DNA from: an uncultured bacterium
Lineage (GTDB): Bacteria; Cyanobacteriota; Vampirovibrionia; Gastranaerophilales; Gastranaerophilaceae
Length of the DNA stretch: 64,000 bases
Assembly: GCA_949298985.1 (NCBI GenBank)
Contig: CASFYV010000026.1
Location: 124,001 to 188,000, forward strand
Reading direction: 5' to 3'
This document shows positions 36,835-45,192 of this stretch, in pieces. Made by a program: the position numbers and the translations under genes. The notes under the pieces were generated by a model that did no database searches, had not been told where the DNA came from, and was given only the letters and a program-made list of their open reading frames with translations. How positions within the stretch are numbered: position 1 is the first letter of the stretch; each line of letters starts with the position of its first letter.

Positions 36835-37587
36835 ATGATTAATCGAAAATCTAGAGATGAAATTAAAAGAATGCGTCATGCCGGACATATTGTAGCTTTA
36901 GTTCATCAAGAAATGAAAAAGGTTGTAGAACCTGGTATTTCTACAAAAGAACTTGATAACATTGCAATGAAAATAATTAAAGAAAACAAAGCTATCCCTA
37001 CATTTTTAGGTTATGCAGGTTTTCCGGCTTCTATTTGCACTTCAATTAATGAACAAATTGTCCACGGCATTCCATCAGAAAACGTTATCCTAAAAGAAGG
37101 TGATATAATTGCAATAGACGTTGGTGCTACTTATGGTGGTATGGTAGGAGATAGTGCTTGGTCTTATGCTGTTGGCGAAATTTCAGAAGATAAAAAACGC
37201 TTAATGCGTGTAACCGAAGAATCTCTTATGGCTGGTATTGCTAAAATGAGAGCAGGAAATGTTTTAGATGATATTTCAGGAGCAATAGAAGATGTCGCAA
37301 ATCGTGAAAAACTCGGAATCGTACGCAGATACGGCGGTCACGGAGTAGGACATTCTATGCACGAAGATCCATTTTTATTCAACTACAGAGTTGGAGATAA
37401 AACTCCTATAAAATCTGGCATGGTTATTGCAATTGAGCCTATGCTTAATTTAGGCGGTGATGATGTAATAGTCTTAGATGATGAATGGACTGTCGTTACT
37501 AAAGATGGAATGCCATCTGCTCACTTTGAACATACAGTTCTTGCAACAGATGGCGATCCTATACTTATGACTACTTTAATGGATTAA
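36835..37587 (+). CDS. map: methionine aminopeptidase type I
   Basis: Map removes the initiator Met. The ATG at 36835 (MINRKSRDEIKRMRHAG, 250 residues) has GAGGATAAT directly before it; a TTG-started extension to 36781 is not conserved. Metal ligands lie in AIDVGATYGGMVGDS (two Asp), GGHGVGHSMHEDP (His), IAIEPML (Glu) and the final HFEHTV (Glu). It is monocistronic here, not next to secY/infA as often. Confidence 0.96.
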   Translation: MINRKSRDEIKRMRHAGHIVALVHQEMKKVVEPGISTKELDNIAMKIIKENKAIPTFLGYAGFPASICTSINEQIVHGIPSENVILKEGDIIAIDVGATYGGMVGDSAWSYAVGEISEDKKRLMRVTEESLMAGIAKMRAGNVLDDISGAIEDVANREKLGIVRRYGGHGVGHSMHEDPFLFNYRVGDKTPIKSGMVIAIEPMLNLGGDDVIVLDDEWTVVTKDGMPSAHFEHTVLATDGDPILMTTLMD

Positions 37588-38168
37588 TTAAACCAACCAA
37601 TAACAGTTTCCATTAATTTTTCAAAATCTGATTTACAATGTTCTTTTAATTCAACCTCTTTGTGATTTTTTTCTGCTAATTTTTGCTGTCTTAATTCTTC
37701 TTGCGCTTTTGCTTCAGTTTTTTCTTGTTTTTCTCTTACAGATTTTTCAGCATCTGTTTCTACATCAAATTTTAAAACAGCTCCGTCATCACAATATATA
37801 TTAGTAATTCCTGCATTTGCATCAATTTTAACATCCTTTACTCCAGAAGTTCCAATCAACTTCTTAGCATCAAGCAAATCTCTATCACTGACGTCATCCG
37901 CATTTCCGTCTAAATTTCTTAAAGCATCAAAAATGCCATATCGAGTAGTATTTAAATCTAAAGTCTTTAAATCATTTGCTTTACCATTAGAATAAACTCT
38001 TTGTGTCTTACCTGCTTGTCCATTTTTTACAACAGCTTTTATATCCCCTTCTTCACCCATTTCACGCTTATGATAATTCATAATCTCTGTATTTCTAGAA
38101 AAATTAACTACAAAATTTTTTTTTGGATTAGAAGCCATTACTACTGTTAAATTACCGCCTGTTACCAT
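37584..38168 (-). CDS. unknown protein with an EF-hand-like stretch (194 aa)
   Basis: The ATG at 38168 has AAAAGGAG before it; a longer frame reaches 38204. There is no signal peptide and no family I recognise. Residues about 88-105 (LDGNADDVSDRDLLDAKKL) look like a Ca-binding loop but are one residue short of EF-hand or dockerin spacing. A Lys/Glu/Gln-rich helix follows near residues 138-180. It has a clear GCAATT/ACTT promoter element and overlaps the end of map by 4 bp, tail to tail. Confidence 0.65.
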   Translation of the reverse strand: MVTGGNLTVVMASNPKKNFVVNFSRNTEIMNYHKREMGEEGDIKAVVKNGQAGKTQRVYSNGKANDLKTLDLNTTRYGIFDALRNLDGNADDVSDRDLLDAKKLIGTSGVKDVKIDANAGITNIYCDDGAVLKFDVETDAEKSVREKQEKTEAKAQEELRQQKLAEKNHKEVELKEHCKSDFEKLMETVIGWFN

Positions 38169-38197
38169 ATTTTCTCTCCTTTTATATCGTGTATGTA

Positions 38198-38230
38198 TAT
38201 ACAAAGTATTTAACTTTAAAATAATTGCTA
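38198..38230 (-). promoter_or_regulatory. shared GCAATT-type promoter element
   Basis: AGCAATTATTTT, then TTAAATACTTTGTATATACATA, with 21 nt from G to A. Confidence 0.6.
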
Positions 38231-38309
38231 TTTTGTAAACATTTGTAAAACTTTACAAATATTTTTGTGTGTTATACAATCAAATAAAATAGATAATATG
38301 AGGTAAAAA

Positions 38310-38552
38310 ATGGATCAAATAATTAAAGTAGCTTGGGAATTAAACGAAAACAGTGAAAATCGTTACAAATTAGTTTATGAAATTGCTGAGCTTGCAAAAA
38401 AATTAGTAGATGAAACTCAAATGAAAAAAACCCGAGACGAATTCGGATTTGAGGAGCCTATTAGCGATAGTTCTTACAAAAAAGAAAATCCTGTTGAACA
38501 CGCTATTATGGTTAAAGCTTCTGAATCTGATGACACTGAGTTGGTTGGATAA
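38310..38552 (+). CDS. rpoZ: RNA polymerase omega subunit-like protein
   Basis: This 80-residue protein has NRYKLVYEIAELAKKLV near residues 17-33 and NPVEHAIMVKASE near 60-72. This order resembles the omega signature (NRY-x-LV-x-A-x-x-A+) and the cyanobacterial KPVIRAI block. Omega stabilises the beta' subunit. GAGG lies 6-7 nt before the ATG. It is monocistronic with its own terminator. The similarity is judged by eye, so confidence is moderate. Confidence 0.6.
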   Translation: MDQIIKVAWELNENSENRYKLVYEIAELAKKLVDETQMKKTRDEFGFEEPISDSSYKKENPVEHAIMVKASESDDTELVG

Positions 38553-38570
38553 GAAACTTTAAAATAATAA

Positions 38571-38606
38571 AAAAGGCTCCTTCTAAATTGAAGGGGTCTT
38601 TTTTTG
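38571..38606 (+). terminator. terminator after the omega-like gene
   Basis: AAGGCTCCTTC and GAAGGGGTCTT pair (with G-T pairs) around TAAATT, then a T-run. Confidence 0.85.
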
Positions 38607-38625
38607 TAAAAATTTCTTAATAAAA

Positions 38626-38656
38626 TAGCAATTTTTAAGATTTTCAGTACTTAAAA
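38626..38656 (+). promoter_or_regulatory. shared GCAATT-type promoter element
   Basis: AGCAATTTTTAAG, then CAGTACTTAAAAG, with 21 nt from G (38628) to A (38649), upstream of the 15-codon ORF and the 422-aa gene. Confidence 0.5.
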
Positions 38657-38675
38657 GAAAGGTAGGTCGTGTAGT

Positions 38676-38723
38676 ATGAACAAAAAATCTAAAAAACTAA
38701 AAAATTTGAAGTGGGGGCTGTAG
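38676..38723 (+). CDS. possible 15-codon leader peptide
   Basis: MNKKSKKLKNLKWGL then TAG, very basic, with AAAGGTAGG upstream. It ends 4 bp before the start of the 422-aa gene, whose own ribosome site is weak, so coupled translation is possible. It is too short to be sure. Confidence 0.3.
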   Translation: MNKKSKKLKNLKWGL

Positions 38724-38727
38724 TCCT

Positions 38728-39996
38728 ATGCCGATAAATATAGCGAAAATTTATTCCACATTAGGAAACCCTAACTCACTAGTTCCACTAGCCGTAAAAG
38801 ATGCATCAAGCTGTATAGGTATGACAGCCGGTTCTTATGCAACGGGTAAAGAAGAGGGTGTTGACAGATTTATTGATGAATTTGGAACAGAAGCTCTTTG
38901 GCTTGGAGGAATTCCTGCTTATAAATGGATTTTTGATAAAACAATTTTTAAATCTTGTAAATTAGATGCAAAAATTGATCCTAGAAATTTTAAAGACATG
39001 GAAATTTATCAAAAAGCAAAAGAATATGCACCTACTCAAGAAATTAAAGATAATCTCATAAAAGCCGAAAAAAATTCAAAATTATTTAAAAAACTTGCGA
39101 TGGGAAAATTTGCAGTGTCTACAGTTCTAGCAGCTGCTACTTATTTTGGATTAACTAGACTTAAGCAAAAATATACCGAAAATAAAATCAGAAAAAATTT
39201 AATAAAAGAATATAATGAAAAGAAAAAACACGATTTAAACAAACAATCAAATCCATCTTTTAAAGGTTTAGGTAAAGCTGTTGAAGAATTAGCGTTTTCT
39301 CCTGTTAAAAACATGTACTTAATGGACGGATTTATCACTACAGAAAGACTTACTGATTCAAGATCGCCTCAAGAATTTGTGGGTTATGCGATTAAAGAAG
39401 GCTCTTGTTTGTGTTTTCTATATTATGCAGGTGGTAAAATTCAAGAATTAATGGAAAAAGCTGCAAAGAAAAAACATGATAAATCTATTACATTAGATTC
39501 AAGAGTTATTGAAAGTGAAGAATTGAAAAAAGTATTCGAAAATTCTTCTATAGAAAAAAGTCTGGCAGAATTTAATAAAGCAAACACTTCTAATATAAGT
39601 TTATATGAATTTTTACATAAAAACCCTGAAAACCAAATAGTTAAGTTTGCTAAACAATCAGATTTAATAAAAACTTTCGAAAAAACTGATAAAATTGATA
39701 CGAGAGCTTTTATTGACTTAAAAGACATTGAAGGGCTTAAAGACAATGTAAACGAATTATATGAACAATATAAAAGAGCCTTAGCAAAAGGAGAAAATTC
39801 CGATAAATTCTTTGATGGAGTAAGAAAGCTAAAAAGAAGTTCAATAAGAACAAATATCGCCTCTTGTATTTTAGCATTAGGAGTATTAACACCTGCTGCA
39901 ATGCTTATTAAAAGACTTACTGACAAGGGTGGAAGTGAATTCCAAACTAAAAAAGAAATTAAAGAACAGTTAATCAAAGAAGGTATTATTTCATAA
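38728..39996 (+). CDS. membrane-associated lineage protein, unknown (422 aa)
   Basis: This protein (MPINIAKIYSTLGN start) has no family I recognise. Two hydrophobic stretches are visible, near residues 130-148 (FAVSTVLAAATYFGL) and 375-397 (CILALGVLTPAAMLI), with long charged helical regions between. The segment NPSFKGLGKA near residue 177 looks like a short linear motif. There is no cleavable signal. It is preceded by a 15-codon ORF and a GCAATT/ACTT element, and closed by a terminator shared with gltX. Confidence 0.65.
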   Translation: MPINIAKIYSTLGNPNSLVPLAVKDASSCIGMTAGSYATGKEEGVDRFIDEFGTEALWLGGIPAYKWIFDKTIFKSCKLDAKIDPRNFKDMEIYQKAKEYAPTQEIKDNLIKAEKNSKLFKKLAMGKFAVSTVLAAATYFGLTRLKQKYTENKIRKNLIKEYNEKKKHDLNKQSNPSFKGLGKAVEELAFSPVKNMYLMDGFITTERLTDSRSPQEFVGYAIKEGSCLCFLYYAGGKIQELMEKAAKKKHDKSITLDSRVIESEELKKVFENSSIEKSLAEFNKANTSNISLYEFLHKNPENQIVKFAKQSDLIKTFEKTDKIDTRAFIDLKDIEGLKDNVNELYEQYKRALAKGENSDKFFDGVRKLKRSSIRTNIASCILALGVLTPAAMLIKRLTDKGGSEFQTKKEIKEQLIKEGIIS

Positions 39997-40005
39997 TTTT
40001 CAAAT

Positions 40006-40046
40006 AAAAAAGAGCCTTTAGACAAAATCTAAAAGCTCTTTTTTTA
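40006..40046. terminator. bidirectional terminator
   Basis: AAAAGAGC...TTTAG and CTAAA...GCTCTTTT form an interrupted stem with A and T tails, between convergent genes. Confidence 0.85.
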
Positions 40047-40057
40047 TATTTAATATT

Positions 40058-41524
40058 TTATTTTATGCTTCTTTTAGCTCTTTTAATGCAATTATCTTTT
40101 CCTAAGATAGCAAGAGTTGCAGTCATATCAGCACCACGAGTTCTGCCTGTTATTGCAGCTCTTATTGCCCACATTGTAACTTTTGGCTTAACACCTTTTT
40201 CTTTATATTCACTTCTAAAAGCTTCCAATTTTTCATGAAGATTTTCTTCACTCCATTCCCAATCTTTAGCTTGTTCTACAAATGATTTTAATACATCTTG
40301 AGAAATTTCTGTATCAATAACTTCTGTCTGAACTTCAGGTTCAATTTCAACATTTTCTCCTCCAAAGAAATATGAAACCGCATCTGTAATATCAGATAAC
40401 AATATTAAAGGTTCTCTTGTTATTTCAACCATTCTTGTATATTGTGCATCTGTTAATTCACTTAAATCATATTTTGTTAAATATTTTTTTAATTTTTCTT
40501 TTAATTCTTCTATTGGAAGCATTTTTATGTAATGACTGTTCATCCATTTTAATTTATCATATTCAAAAATTGAATTAGAAGAAGAAATTTCCCCAATTCT
40601 AAAATCTTCGGCAATTTTATCCACAGGTTTAATTTCTTCACCATCAGAAGGTGCCCAACCCAATAAAGCAACAAAGTTTACTAAAGCTTCTGTTAAATAT
40701 CCTTGTTCTACGAAATCTGAAACTGCTGTTGCACCATGTCTTTTTGAAAGTTTACTTCTATCCGGAGCTAATATCATACCTAAATGACCAAATCTTGGAA
40801 CTTCGAAACCTAAAGCTTCAAAGATTAGAATTTGTTTATATGTATTTGAAATATGATCTTCTCCTCTAATTACGTGTGAAATTTTCATCAAAGCATCATC
40901 AATTACTACAGCATAATTATATGTTGGAGCTCCATTGGATTTCATAATTACAAAATCACCAATCAAATTAGTATCCATATGAAGTTTTCCTTTTACAAGA
41001 TCTTCAAATTCTAATATTGAACTATCATGAAAAGCAGCTTGAGCTTTTGCTACATTAAATCTTATTGCAGGTTTTCTTCCTTCTGCTCTTAATTTTGCTT
41101 TTTCTTCTTCTGTTAAATTTTCACATTTTTTAGAATAAACATAAGCTTTTTTATTTTGTGTAGCTTCTTCTTTTTCTGCTTCTAACTCTTCAGGAGTACA
41201 AAAACATTCATAAGCAAAACCTTTATCCAACAATTCTTGAATATATTTAGGATAAATATCAAATCTTTGAGATTGAGTATAAGGTCCGTATTCACCACCA
41301 ACATCAGGACCTTCATCCCAATTTAAACCTAATGCTTTTAAACTATCAAAAATATTATCAACATATTCTTGGCTTGTTCTCTCTGCATCTGTATCTTCTA
41401 TTCTTAAAACAAATTTTCCATTATTCTTTTTCGCAAATAAGTAGTTAAACAAAGCTGTTCTAGCTGTTCCTACGTGCAAATTCCCGCTTGGAGAAGGTGC
41501 TATTCTTACTCTAACTTCTGACAT
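40058..41524 (-). CDS. gltX: glutamyl-tRNA synthetase
   Basis: GltX charges tRNA with glutamate. At 488 residues its length is normal. The class I signature is PSGNLHVGTARTAL near residue 9 and the KMSKS-like loop is SKLSKRHG near 254. Because gatA is present, it probably also charges tRNA-Gln (non-discriminating), which is inference. Confidence 0.97.
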   Translation of the reverse strand: MSEVRVRIAPSPSGNLHVGTARTALFNYLFAKKNNGKFVLRIEDTDAERTSQEYVDNIFDSLKALGLNWDEGPDVGGEYGPYTQSQRFDIYPKYIQELLDKGFAYECFCTPEELEAEKEEATQNKKAYVYSKKCENLTEEEKAKLRAEGRKPAIRFNVAKAQAAFHDSSILEFEDLVKGKLHMDTNLIGDFVIMKSNGAPTYNYAVVIDDALMKISHVIRGEDHISNTYKQILIFEALGFEVPRFGHLGMILAPDRSKLSKRHGATAVSDFVEQGYLTEALVNFVALLGWAPSDGEEIKPVDKIAEDFRIGEISSSNSIFEYDKLKWMNSHYIKMLPIEELKEKLKKYLTKYDLSELTDAQYTRMVEITREPLILLSDITDAVSYFFGGENVEIEPEVQTEVIDTEISQDVLKSFVEQAKDWEWSEENLHEKLEAFRSEYKEKGVKPKVTMWAIRAAITGRTRGADMTATLAILGKDNCIKRAKRSIK

Positions 41525-41628
41525 AATTTACATCCTTCCTTTGTATTTTACCTAATAATTATTACACAAAGAGAAAAAGGGGTAAAGTCTAGGGTAAATA
41601 TAAGAAAATATAATTTGATAAATTACAA

Positions 41629-41650
41629 ATAAAATAAAACATGTTATTAT
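41629..41650 (+). promoter_or_regulatory. promoter of the matrixin-like gene, short or no leader
   Basis: TATTAT (41645-41650), with TTACAA 16 bp upstream, ends 9 nt before the ATG. There is no ribosome site, so the mRNA would have only about 3 nt of leader. Confidence 0.45.
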
Positions 41651-41659
41651 ATAAATACC

Positions 41660-42436
41660 ATGCAAAAAAGAACATACCTTAACGGCAGTGTAAAGAATGG
41701 AAATATAATGAGATGGCCAATAAACAATTTAGTGGTCTACATTGCTCCTATGAAATTTTATTCAAAGCCTGGAGAAGATGCAAAATATCGTAAAATGGTA
41801 CTTGATGCATTTTCAGTTTGGTCTGCTGCAACCGGAGGAAAATTACACTTTAGAGTAACAAATGTTCTTTTAGAATCCAATATCAACGTAGATTGGAAAA
41901 GAGTAGACAGAAAAGCTCTTGGGCATTGCTATTTCAATTGGGACGCTCAAGGGCGTCTTTATGGAGCCGAAGTTTCAATTGGTCTTACTGACGGTAGAAT
42001 TCATCAACAATATGATAGTGATATAGAAGTTTATCACACAATTTTACACGAAATTGGACACGCTCTTGGTTTAAACCATAGCCCATACCCTGAAGATATT
42101 ATGTATACTCCTCACCAATATGGAGTAGCTTCTCTTTCCGAGAATGATAAATATTCAATAAATTGGTTATATAGACTCCAAGCAGGAGCTTCTGTTAAAC
42201 AATTAGCTTCTAAATATGGAATTTCTACATCTACTGACATAGATTCTGTAATTAGAAAAATTGACGCTAAAAATAATAATTCAGAGCAAAATGATAAAAT
42301 TAAAATCTCTACAAAAAGAGATTTGCTTGAAGAAGCTTCTAATATTGGGGATTTAAAACGGTATAATATGATGTTACAAAATATTTCTCTAAATCAAAAT
42401 GTTAAGAATTATTTAAATAACAACCGACAAAAATAA
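41660..42436 (+). CDS. matrixin-like zinc metalloprotease
   Basis: This 258-residue metzincin has the zinc motif HEIGHALGLNH (H-E-x2-H-x2-G-x2-H) near residue 130 and the Met-turn IMYTP near 147, the M10 matrixin arrangement. The N-terminal MRWP...VYIAP block is the usual matrixin strand; a prodomain with Cys switch and a signal peptide are absent. The C-terminal about 80 residues are charged and helical. It could be exported by a non-Sec route or act inside the cell. Confidence 0.88.
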   Translation: MQKRTYLNGSVKNGNIMRWPINNLVVYIAPMKFYSKPGEDAKYRKMVLDAFSVWSAATGGKLHFRVTNVLLESNINVDWKRVDRKALGHCYFNWDAQGRLYGAEVSIGLTDGRIHQQYDSDIEVYHTILHEIGHALGLNHSPYPEDIMYTPHQYGVASLSENDKYSINWLYRLQAGASVKQLASKYGISTSTDIDSVIRKIDAKNNNSEQNDKIKISTKRDLLEEASNIGDLKRYNMMLQNISLNQNVKNYLNNNRQK

Positions 42437-42441
42437 AAATT

Positions 42442-42474
42442 AAGCAATTTTTAACCACAAAAAAACTTTTATAA
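42442..42474 (+). promoter_or_regulatory. shared GCAATT-type promoter element
   Basis: AAGCAATTTTTAAC, then AAACTTTTATAAAAT, with 21 nt from G (42444) to A (42465). Confidence 0.55.
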
Positions 42475-42503
42475 AATATGGTTACTAATTTAAGGTTGTA
42501 AAA

Positions 42504-43271
42504 GTGGTAAATCCTATTTCGTTTAATACGAATATTACATACAATAGATTTCAAGAAAACAAGCCTGTTGAAGATTCTCCAAATCCTTTGAGATTAAAAG
42601 CAAATCTTTCAAGCCTCTCTGCAATGTCTAATTATAATCAAGTTTTACTTAAACCAAAATTTGATGAAGATTCCAATATAATTTTAAATAAAATTGATGA
42701 ACTTATAAATCTATCACCTAAAAGATTAAATTTACCACATAGTTTTAAAATTAATGAAATAAATGGTGAAAGAATTTTTGATTCTGAAAACAAATTAAAA
42801 TTAATAATAAATTACGAAAATGGAATAAAAAAAGAATATTATCCTGCAAAAGACAATATCAATATTGAAAAAATAATAGAAAAAAACAAAGATACAGATG
42901 AAATAATTTCTTCTATAGAACCTTTCTATGATAAAATTGGAAACCTAAAAACCAAATTAACAATCTTTGATGACAAAATTAATAAAGAATACACTATGTT
43001 CACAATAGAAGAAGATGGGCAAATAAATAGCATAACAAAATTTTCAAGCACAGGTAACAACTTTAAAACACTATTTATAAATCCTTATAGTAAATCTCCT
43101 GAAAGATATACTGAATTAATTGAAAATAAAGATGGAGAATTTGAAATTATTGATAGTCACATTGGAGCAAATAAAGAAATTATTAACATAAAAAAAGCAA
43201 CTCCATATAAGAAAACAACAATAAAATATGAAAATGGTAAGAAAATCATTGATGTTAAACAAATTAACTAA
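42504..43271 (+). CDS. lineage-specific protein, unknown (255 aa)
   Basis: It starts at GTG with AAGGTTG upstream. The N-terminus (VNPISFNTNITYNRF) is polar, and the body contains beta-rich stretches such as repeated tyrosine/lysine hairpins (IINYENGIKKEYY, IKYENGKK). There is no signal peptide or known domain. It abuts the end of dnaX with no gap. It carries the shared promoter element. Confidence 0.65.
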   Translation: MVNPISFNTNITYNRFQENKPVEDSPNPLRLKANLSSLSAMSNYNQVLLKPKFDEDSNIILNKIDELINLSPKRLNLPHSFKINEINGERIFDSENKLKLIINYENGIKKEYYPAKDNINIEKIIEKNKDTDEIISSIEPFYDKIGNLKTKLTIFDDKINKEYTMFTIEEDGQINSITKFSSTGNNFKTLFINPYSKSPERYTELIENKDGEFEIIDSHIGANKEIINIKKATPYKKTTIKYENGKKIIDVKQIN

Positions 43272-45110
43272 TTACTCAATATATTTTCCATCAAATAAAT
43301 CCAATATCATCTTTTCCTGATCTGATTCTTCTCTAGATTTCTCATCAGTTTTTTTATTTTCTAAATCTTTTTCAGGAGCTGATACCGATTCACTCTCAAG
43401 AGAAATACGATTTTCTTCTTCTACAATTTTTTCTTTTACATCAATCTTTTTTTTTTCTTCTTGAATATCGTCTTTTGCTAATTCTAGATTTACACTAGCT
43501 ACGTTATTTTTAGAAATCTCTGCATCACCAGCTTGAGGTAATCTAATCTGAACAGATATATTAGATGTATTAAACATAATATCCGCAGCTTCTATAATCA
43601 TTTGCTTTTTGTTTGTATCATTTATTTGAGAAACTAACTTTTCATTCTTAAATGTTAAAATAATTCCATCTTGAGCAATTTTTACAGGAGTTGCTAAATT
43701 TAATAAAGCCTTTGTTGAAGGACTCTTTATATTCATCAATAAAACTTTCCACAAAGATTGAATATCACTTCCATCCGCCTTTTTAGAAATTGGAGGTGGG
43801 GTGAAATCTTCATTTTGAGATTCTTGATGCTGTTGAACTCTAGGAGCAGGTTCTTGTTTTGGTTGAATTGGAGCAGGACGAGTTACCGGTTCACTTTGAG
43901 TAACTTCCTTAACCTGAACAACATTTACTGAATTAGATATCGGGATATTTCCAGCACCATTTTCCAAAGCCTTTATTCTATTTTGCAAATCTATAAGCTT
44001 TGTATTTTCTGTCATATTAGCTAAATCAATCATTGCGACTTCTAACCATAAATGTTGATTTGTAGCCATTTTTACTTCTTTTATATAATATGAAACTTTC
44101 TCTATCAAAAATACTATCTGTTGAGTTTCCAACAAATCCTTTTGTTTAGAAAGTTCTGCAATCTGAGCTTCATTTAATCCGGTTAATTCAGGCAACAACT
44201 CTGATTTACAATTTTTTGTAATCAATAAATTCTTAAAATATTCACATAAATTTGTTAAAATCTGTAACGGTTCGTTACCTGAATTATAAATTTCATTCAA
44301 AATTTCTATAGCTTCATTTGAAGATGAAGATATTATTTTTTCACTTAATCTATTTAAAACATCAAAAGAAATTCTACCTAATATCGAATTAACATCTTCT
44401 GAAGTAACTTCTTTAGATGCTCCTAACAAGCTTAATTGATCTAATAAAGAGATACTATCTCTCATTCCTCCAGCTGAATTCTTAGCAATTGTAAACAAAG
44501 CATCATCTGATATATTAATTTTTTCTTCATCAGAAATATACCGTAGATGTTTTACAATATCTTCTGTAGTAATTCTTCTAAAATCAAATCTTTGACAACG
44601 ACTTTTTATCGTATCCAAAACTTTATGAACTTCTGTTGTTGCTAAAATAAAAATAACATTTTCAGGAGGCTCTTCCAATGTCTTTAAAAGAGCATTAAAA
44701 GCGTGATTAGTCAACATATGAACTTCATCGATTATATAAATCTTATACTTTCCATGAACAGGAGTATACTGAATTTTTTCCAAAATACTTTGTGTATCTT
44801 CAACTTTTCTATTACTTGCAGCATCAATTTCTATAACATCAATAGGAATAGAGTTCATTATATCCTGACAACTTTCACAAACCCCACAAGGATTAATTGT
44901 CGGACCATTTTTACAATTCAAAGATTTCGCTAAAATCCTTGCGGTTGAAGTCTTTCCAGTACCTCTTGGACCAGTAAACAAAAAAGCGTGAGCAATTTTC
45001 CCCAACTCAATTGCACTGGTTAAAGTCTTTTTTATATGCTCTTGTCCAACCAACTTATCAATTGTTTGAGGACGATATTTTCTATATAATGGTACGTAAC
45101 TTCCACTCAT
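43272..45110 (-). CDS. dnaX: DNA polymerase III subunits gamma/tau
   Basis: DnaX is the clamp-loader ATPase. The 612-residue protein starts VPLYRKYRPQTIDKLVGQEH; the P-loop is GPRGTGKTSTAR near residue 46, a zinc finger lies at about 64-79 (CKNGP...CGVCESC), the DExx box is IDEVHMLT, and the SRC motif is KSRCQRFDF. The C-terminal about 200 residues are charged, as in tau. The A-rich slippage site used in E. coli is not obvious. Confidence 0.96.
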   Translation of the reverse strand: MSGSYVPLYRKYRPQTIDKLVGQEHIKKTLTSAIELGKIAHAFLFTGPRGTGKTSTARILAKSLNCKNGPTINPCGVCESCQDIMNSIPIDVIEIDAASNRKVEDTQSILEKIQYTPVHGKYKIYIIDEVHMLTNHAFNALLKTLEEPPENVIFILATTEVHKVLDTIKSRCQRFDFRRITTEDIVKHLRYISDEEKINISDDALFTIAKNSAGGMRDSISLLDQLSLLGASKEVTSEDVNSILGRISFDVLNRLSEKIISSSSNEAIEILNEIYNSGNEPLQILTNLCEYFKNLLITKNCKSELLPELTGLNEAQIAELSKQKDLLETQQIVFLIEKVSYYIKEVKMATNQHLWLEVAMIDLANMTENTKLIDLQNRIKALENGAGNIPISNSVNVVQVKEVTQSEPVTRPAPIQPKQEPAPRVQQHQESQNEDFTPPPISKKADGSDIQSLWKVLLMNIKSPSTKALLNLATPVKIAQDGIILTFKNEKLVSQINDTNKKQMIIEAADIMFNTSNISVQIRLPQAGDAEISKNNVASVNLELAKDDIQEEKKKIDVKEKIVEEENRISLESESVSAPEKDLENKKTDEKSREESDQEKMILDLFDGKYIE

Positions 45111-45157
45111 ATTTAAATTTTATCATAAAAGTTTTTAGTAATATATTTTAAACTTTT

Positions 45158-45186
45158 TTGAATAAAGTTTTATTTTATATTAAAAT
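45158..45186 (+). promoter_or_regulatory. promoter giving a leaderless amidase mRNA
   Basis: TTGAAT (45158-45163), 17 bp, TAAAAT (45181-45186), then 6 nt to the ATG at 45193. The predicted transcription start is the A of ATG. Confidence 0.6.
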
Positions 45187-45192
45187 AACCAT

